Origin: Diplocarpon mali | Taxonomy: Eukaryota > Ascomycota > Leotiomycetes > Helotiales > Drepanopezizaceae | Length of the DNA stretch: 64,000 nucleotides | Assembly: GCA_024741835.1 (NCBI GenBank) | Contig: JAENRP010000045.1 | Location: 1-64,000 of the forward strand | Direction: 5' to 3' | Shown here: positions 57,913-64,000 of the stretch, piece after piece | Numbering within the stretch: the stretch's first letter is position 1 | Layout of the letters: every line of letters starts with the position of its first letter | Translations under genes and position numbers: made by a program | The notes under the pieces: model-generated | Told to the model about the DNA's origin: nothing | Databases searched by the model: none | Seen by the model: only the letters and a program-made list of their open reading frames with translations

Positions 57913-59384
57913 CCTGACGCGATTCGGATCCGCAGATATCTTCCCCACGCGCGGGCGTGCGAGAAAACGTCTCTTGTGGGGGAGAGAGAGAGACCGGCCG
58001 CTCGGGGCGAGGCTTCACTGGACATTTAAACCGCTGTACGGCAGACACATGCATGACCAGCTTGACGATGTATCCGGTGCACAGTACACGGCGACCACGG
58101 ACGACGGGGCCGGCCGACAGATCGACTCGGCCGTGATAAGACGTGTGATATAGCACCCCTCCCACCCCTTAAATACCAGCCCCTCGCGGAACCAGCTTCT
58201 CCATCTCGTCCAGCGCCGTCAGTTCTCGCAGCATCGTGCGTCGCAGTCCACTGCTCTAGAACATGCCCCCCCTCTCCCCTCCTCCCCCTGCCCCGATCCT
58301 TTCCCAGCTCAAAACACCGACGCGGGTCTTGTTCAGACGACCCAAACCCAGAGCCAGAGGCGCTGAGGGGTTGTTGTTGTTGTTATTGCTGCTGCCGACT
58401 TGTCAGCGGCTGTTGTCGCTAGCACTGCTGCTGCCGCTGGTGCAGCATCTCTGGCGGGCGTTGCCGCCGTCGGGCTCGAGATGAGTTCTCGGGGCAGCAG
58501 ATGGCTTACGGATCCAATCTACTTGCTGTTTACCACCGTCTACAGCATGCCGGTGACTCTGGTGCGTATGGACTGGGAGCAGTCGGCCCGGCTCTGCTGG
58601 GACTCCTTTCTTTGCGAAGCTTAACCCTTCCGTGCGGGCGCGCAGGGTTCTCGCAGGCATCTCGAATCACCCGGTGGGGTTGTGACTGTTAACTGCTTGA
58701 TTGATCGCTGCGACGCTCGTGTCCCAGGTGATACTATCTGTCTGTGGTCTCCGCCACGGGCACGCTGTTGGTACTAGAAGACTAGAAGACTAAAAGACTA
58801 AAAGACCAAAGACCAAAAGACTAAAAGACTAAGCGACAGCAATCACGGCCACACGAGTGATCACGGCAAGTATTCACAGACCATAAACACGCAGTCAGAC
58901 CGTCGGCCACTTTCGACTTCGGCGTGTACGGGACATCCCAAGACACCCGCCCAACCTTCTTGTCGACCCCCACCCTCGCCGTCGCCACCTCTTCAGAGCC
59001 TTTGAACAGATCTTCAACTCATGCAGGTGTTTCCCTGCTACCGAGTCCGTTCCAGACTCCCTGCGTGCAGCGACAGCGTACAAGACAACATGACTCGAGA
59101 CATGCAACGCTTTCGGAACTCCATGATAAGGAGGCCAGACCCTTGTCAAAGAACCCTCTCGAGGTCACGTCCGAAGGCTCTCTGTATAGCTGATACCTAC
59201 CTGTGGTCAAGCTCGAAGCTGAGGTTTTCATAGATCCCACAGATAAGCACCCGGTCGACCGTGATCCCGCTCACGGTGACATCGTAGAAGTTACCCCGCA
59301 GGAATCTCCATCTTCTTCACATCTCCGCACGAATTGGGTCTTACATCCCACTGGCTTGTAACCGTCCTGATCCCATCCTCGACG
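57913..59384. other. Spacer with promoter of the deaminase gene and a doubtful small ORF
   Basis: 1.5 kb, GC-rich to about 58500. A TTAAATA box near 58166 lies about 95 bp before an ATG at 58263 that opens a Pro- and then Leu-rich ORF (MPPLSPPPPAPILSQLKTP..., ending 58484). The Leu run comes from a TTG/CTG repeat, so I do not call a gene. A 10-bp repeat is listed separately. Confidence 0.4.
58771..58832. repeat. 10-bp tandem repeat, ACTAAAAGAC type
   Basis: Six to seven imperfect units (ACTAGAAGAC, ACTAAAAGAC, CAAAGAC variants) cover about 62 bp just upstream of the old-yellow-enzyme region. Confidence 0.8.
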
Positions 59385-60790
59385 ATGGGCTTCATCTCTG
59401 GCCTCTCCTCTTCCATCTCGGCCGAAGAAGCCTCGCTCCCTGGTAACGGTGTTTCTGCGAGAGCGACTGCAGCAAGAGGCTCTTCATCTGCAATCTTTAC
59501 TCCGCTCGCCATAGGAAACGGCACCATAACCCTCGCCCACCGCATAGTCCTCGCCCCCCTCACCCGCAACCGAGGCCTTCCCCTCGACCCAGATGCTCCG
59601 GCCAGCACTCCAAACCGCATATGGTACCCAGACGAGCTAGTCAGGACATACTACGAGCAGAGAACGACCCCGGGGGGTCTTCTGATCTCCGAAGGTATTC
59701 CGCCGTCCGTACAGTGAAACGGCATGCCAGGTGTGCCTGGACTTTTCCATCCCAGCCAGATAGCAGGGTGGAGAGAGGTCGTTTCGGGTGTGCACAAGAA
59801 AGGAGGTTTCATCTATGCTCAACTTTGGAACGCCGGAAGAGCAGCGATTCCGCACCACACGGGAGGACCTACCATAAGTGCCAGCGCGACGCCGTATGAC
59901 AGCGACGAGGTGTACGCATACCCCCCGCCTGGCACCTCCACTCGGGTAAGGTACCAGGACTTCCCACCCGAGGAATTGAGCATCGAGGGAATCAAGAAGC
60001 AGATAGACGACTACGTCGCGGCCGCGCAGGCAGCGGTGGAAGAGTGTGGATTCGACGGCGTGGAGTTGCATGGAGGAAATGGATATCTGCCCGAGCAGTT
60101 TCTAAGCAGTAACATCAATGTGCGGACAGATGACTACGGCGGTAGCCCCGAGAAGAGGTGCAGATTCGTGCTTGAAGTGATGGACGCGCTGGTCGAGGCA
60201 GTAGGGGAGGATAGGGTTGCTATTCGCTTGACGCCGTTCGGCTTATACAACCAGGCCAGAGGGGAGCAGCGCGTGGAAACGTGGGGCTTTCTATGCAGAG
60301 AACTGAGAAGGAGGCACAGCCTCAGCTATGTCCACTTCATCGAGCCGCGGTACGAGCAAGTGCATAGCTTGGAGGAGAAGAATAAGTGTATGTCCTCTAC
60401 CAAGCATGGTACTGCGGTGTTACCTTGCTAACACACGGGGCTTTGCAAGTCCTCGATTCGTGGGGAATGCAAAATGCAGACCTGAGATTCTTCAGAGATA
60501 TTTTTGGTGAAACCCCTTTCTTCTCGGTTGGCGGGTGGAATGACAAGAACATTTGGGGAGTCTTGGAAGACGGGGAATACGACGCGCTTGCTCTCGGGAG
60601 GCTTTTTATAAGTTCACCAGACCTTGTGGATAGGTATGATGTCTCCCTCCAAGACCAAAGGATGAATGCGACTAACGCCAGAAACTACAGGCTCAAGAAG
60701 GGCCTACCATTGACGAGCTACGACCGTTCTCGTTTTTACGGCCCCTTCCCTGACCGAGAAGTTGGATACACCGAGTACGTGAGACCCTGA
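59385..60790 (+). pseudogene. Old-yellow-enzyme family NADH:flavin oxidoreductase with one in-frame TGA
   Basis: Two exons (59385-60387, 60450-60790) would give about 446 codons, normal for the family, apart from a TGA at 59715-59717 (codon 111) between EGIPPSVQ and NGMPGVPGLF. A Gly or similar is usual in this stretch, so one base change (GGA to TGA) could explain it. Everything else is intact: PLTRNRG, AQLWNAGRA, the catalytic His-Asn pair in VELHGGNGYLPEQFL, DDYGGSPEKR, FSVGGWN, LGRLFISSPDL, and a well-formed intron with a GCTAAC branch. The family reduces activated alkenes with FMN. No frameshift was found, so the loss is recent, or the stop is read through, or it is a sequencing error. 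Confidence 0.75.
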
Positions 60791-61031
60791 ATACCATCAA
60801 CGATCTGGCGGCCGAGAATCCTGATCCGTGCTTATTTGATCCTGGATATTGGCACGCCGCCAATAGTTATCAGGCACTAACTTCGCGAACAGCTACGCTA
60901 CATATCAAGGGTAGAGAGTGGAGGAAGTTTATTGATATCGGGATTTGACGTACGTAAATTGAATGACTCAAGTGAGCCAAATTCGGGTATCTTTAACGCC
61001 GGTCTGTCGTACATTGTGCTGGTTGCAGCAT

Positions 61032-63827
61032 CTAATTTCTTATTATCTCGCCTTCAGGTTCAACGGTTTCAGGGGGTATCTCTGCCGTAGGTTGACCATG
61101 GTCTCCCTTGGCGACTGGTATATCAGCCTTTTCCAGCGGCTCCTCTAGGGAAAGGCCATCACCATTCGCCATCTCTGCCTCAGTATTCACAGCTGGGGTT
61201 GCTGCACCCGAAGCCGTAATCGTAACTTCCGCCTTCTCGTCATCCCCAAAGATATACTTCTCAAGAGACTCGTACGCCTCCTCCAGTTTGTCATTGACTA
61301 TGAGCTTATCATGGTACCCCTCGATTTTGAATTGCTCGGTTTGATTATCTGCAGCGTCGAGAACCTCCCGAGTTGCATCTTCGGAGGTCGAATCTTCTTG
61401 TCTCAGCCGCGTCTCGAGTTTTAGAATGCTCGGCGGCATGATGGATACGAAGCGAGCATCGTATCCTTGGTCTTTCAACTGTTGAACACTCTATCGGTAT
61501 GATTAGCGACCAGCAAGTTCCGGTGAGATAGGTCGATTTACACTGATGTCCAAACATAGGATAGGAATTTTTCCTTGAGCAATGACACTCTCAACATTCT
61601 TCCGACTTGTTCCGTAGTCGTCGTTGTCCGTCTCATTACATTCCAAAAACTGGTCCCCGTCGCGCATGATGGAAAACTGTTCTTTATCAACAAAATGATA
61701 GTCGATACTGTTAACCTCCTGCTCCTTAGCTGGCCTAGTCGTGTAGGCAGCTATCTTGGCAAAAGAATGATCATGAGCTTTCAGCAGCATGGTAATTAGA
61801 GTGTCCTTGCCAACACCACTTGGGCCCGTGATAACAACGGGCCGACGATCTTTCGGTACTTTCGCGAACTCTTTGCCCTCTAATACCTCTTCATCGCCAG
61901 CCTTGACCGGTTCTTCGGATCTGACTTGGTCTTGGAAGATGACATCAATCTTATCGGATCTTTCAATCTTATCCAAGACAGCTAGCTGAGTTGTGCTAGC
62001 AATTCGCTGGGCTCTCCAGCTCTTACTTGCCTTCGATTCCATTGCGGCATTTTTCGACTCTTCGTCCTGGGCCATCTCGATGTCCATGTCGTCAAGCTCG
62101 ATCTTGTTTTTGAAGCTCTTGACCGATGGGAGTTGATATCTTGTTGGGTCCTTCAATTTGTCCAGTCCACTCCTCTGATCACCACTGGAAAGGAATTTCA
62201 GGTCCAGAGACCCAATCGGGGGGTTTGGTCGTTGTCGTTTGTTCGTGGTAGCTTTTTTGGCCGAGGCCTTCGCGACGACAAACTCCTGCGGTGTAATTGC
62301 AGGTTTTGCGATCGACGGACAATTTTCGATCTTCCACCTGGCCCAATTCTTGTCGCGTGAAAGAACGTTTTCCACCATGCGGTGGAAGTAAGGACCTTCA
62401 ATTCCTTGCTTCAAGTACTCTGCAATCGACTTCCTCATTTCAATAGCCCATTTAGTCTGGTATAGTTAGCATTCTGTACGAGAGAGGTCATGACCAAGGT
62501 CAATAAAAGTCGACATACATCTTCTTCATTCAGCTGCTGGTCTGCGTACATGACCGACTTATTCGTATTGTCTGGCAAAGTTGCTTTCGACAGCTTCTCC
62601 TTCGCCTTGGCACTCAGAGAAAGCAAGAAATCTACGACAATCAAGGCCTGGAGAATGATATGTCTTCGAAAGGAAAGATCGCTAATCTAAAATCCTCATC
62701 AGCGCTATAGTAACAACGAGATACCGGGCTTGATACCTCTAATTCAAATAGATCTCGACTTGTGAGATATTTTGGATTGTATTTGTTGGCAAGATCGTCA
62801 TCCGCCAGGCCCCGTTTCCGCTTTGTACTCCGCTTGCCCTCGTCCGCGGCCTTGACTGGCTTTACGGAGCTTTCTGTTTTCACTGACCTGAACATAGCCA
62901 TAGTCGCTTCCAAGCCTGTCTTGAAGCCCGAGAAAGCAACGCTGTCGAAAAGCTTCTTGGGTCGACTAAAGCTCTGCTGAAGTGCCCAGAAGATAGGATA
63001 TAACTCGTCAGCGCTTAAGAGCCTCTCAGTTTTCGAGAATGTGACGCCTTTTACTAGATTTGACGAGTCATCGCCCATTTTCTTCGTGATGCTATTGGGT
63101 GGTGAATCTGTTTTCGAATCGACTTCCATCTCAACAGTATTTTTGGATGGGAAAACATCGAATGTTGTTACATTTTCGGTATGGTACTCGCCACGAAGGT
63201 TTACGGAACTCTTGTCACCTAGTGGGAAGCTTTGGAACAGGAAGATGAAGACGCGTCCGCAGAATGCAGTGTCCTCGGCGCGGGAGAGTCGTCGCAGCAA
63301 CTCATTGCAGCTCCTTAGTATGACCAAGTTCTTCAGCGCAAAGTTCTTGGCGATTATACGCTCCCGCCGTGACTCTAGGTAGTCAAATATCTTGCGACAA
63401 CCTGCCACTGTCTGACTGTCCAGAAGCTCCTCCACCAGCCAAAACAAAACCGCGGGCTCAGTTTGGTCGTCATCGGACATGATGGAGAGGATATCCAGCA
63501 GGTTCCATACATTTACGAAAGAGGGCGATTCGATGGTCGTAGAGGCCTATGGAACGTCAGAAATTGTTCCTGTGCTGGTACTGATGCTCAGCTCACCAGT
63601 AGATTGTTGAAGGATTCCCGAGCAGCAGTTTCTATAGCATGTTTCATCGACTCTGGCGAGGTAGCTGCAGGAAACGTAGAATCTACCATCGCGAACAGTT
63701 CGGCGAGATCAGATTTATTCAATGGCGGCTCGACTGTGCTTGTCGGTTTGACGACCAGAGCCTTCGCCAGCATTTCCTGCAACAGCTTCCCAAAGTCTTC
63801 AACCATTTGCACTCCGAGGCCCGCCAT
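61032..63827 (-). CDS. THO complex subunit 1 (Hpr1/THOC1) fused to a guanylate-kinase-like domain
   Basis: Five exons on the minus strand (63597-63827, 62737-63546, 62519-62686, 61542-62456, 61032-61490) give 860 residues. Residues 1-590 match the THOC1 family: NLVILRSCNELLRRLSRAED, FCGRVFIFLFQSFPLG, the LTSRDLFELEISD region, and WARWKIENCP. THO couples transcription elongation to mRNA packaging and export. Without a stop or frame change, the same exon continues into a guanylate-kinase fold: P-loop GPSGVGKDT (614-622), TTR (642-644), DYHF (655-658) and YGTS (674-677). The P-loop has Asp where Ser/Thr is usual, as in PhnN-type kinases. An acidic tail follows. Catalytic activity is unproven. 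Confidence 0.9.
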
Positions 63828-64000
63828 CGTCGCTGAAGTTTGTTAACCCTGACCGTGCACAATATCGGGTGGGCAGCGTAGGAGCCAGTGCGTGGCTGCT
63901 GTGATGCAGATCGTCTTGTTGTCGTAGGTTGGCGATGACGGCCTTGTTCGTAGAGCCGATAGGTAGAGTATGTATTCGAAAATCTCCACTTAGCGTACAT

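Noticed and set aside
58263..58484. Leu-rich small ORF with an upstream TTAAATA box
   Set aside because: The Leu run comes from a TTG/CTG repeat, and the other frames across it are equally open.
1..64000. tRNA and rRNA genes
   Set aside because: Scanning for TPsiC-like GGTTCGA words found only isolated cases (for example 37648 in eIF4G and 52854) without matching acceptor stems. No rRNA-like sequence was seen.

Overview
The window is from a filamentous ascomycete (Pezizomycotina). The evidence is genes carrying several 45-75 nt introns with CTAAC/CTAAT-like branch sites, fungal single-copy orthologues (LTV1, LSG1, SPO12-like, RBG1, POL1, YAK1, RAD26, eIF4G, THO1), a Tc1/mariner transposase remnant, and a CrgA-type RING-LON gene. 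A leotiomycete is my best guess, but that is an impression and not a proof. I found no rRNA, convincing tRNA or CRISPR array. All exon joins were worked out by hand from reading frame, splice sites and family motifs.

Layout. 0-11 kb: a transposase tail, then LTV1 (-) and LSG1 (+) sharing a promoter, a PTS1-ending acyl-CoA dehydrogenase (+), a SPO12-like gene (+), RBG1/DRG1 (-) and a one-TM small protein (-). 11-25 kb: POL1 (-) divergent from a mitochondrial PPR gene (+), a 1369-aa disordered protein of unknown function (-), and an ALY/Mlo3-like RRM protein (+). 26-42 kb: YAK1 (-), RAD26/CSB (+) and eIF4G (-). 42-51 kb: a GC-rich, repeat-rich block holding one clear gene, a CrgA-like RING-LON protein (-). 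51-64 kb: an unrecognised ten-exon gene (-), a PuuE-type allantoinase-like gene (+), a secreted cytidine-deaminase-fold gene (-), an old-yellow-enzyme gene broken by one TGA codon (+), and THO complex subunit 1 fused in frame to a guanylate-kinase-like domain (-).

How the genes relate. Most of the window is housekeeping: ribosome maturation and translation (LTV1, LSG1, RBG1, eIF4G), DNA replication and repair (POL1, RAD26), mRNA export (the RRM protein and THO1) and growth or cell-cycle control (YAK1, SPO12-like). The last 9 kb looks more accessory: two possible purine-salvage or catabolism enzymes, a degraded oxidoreductase and much repetitive spacer. The points most worth a second look are the THO1-kinase fusion, the single-stop OYE gene, the non-canonical GC-AG intron with a 15-nt exon in RBG1, the G1/S-type sites next to POL1, and the structured repeats at 42-47 kb.
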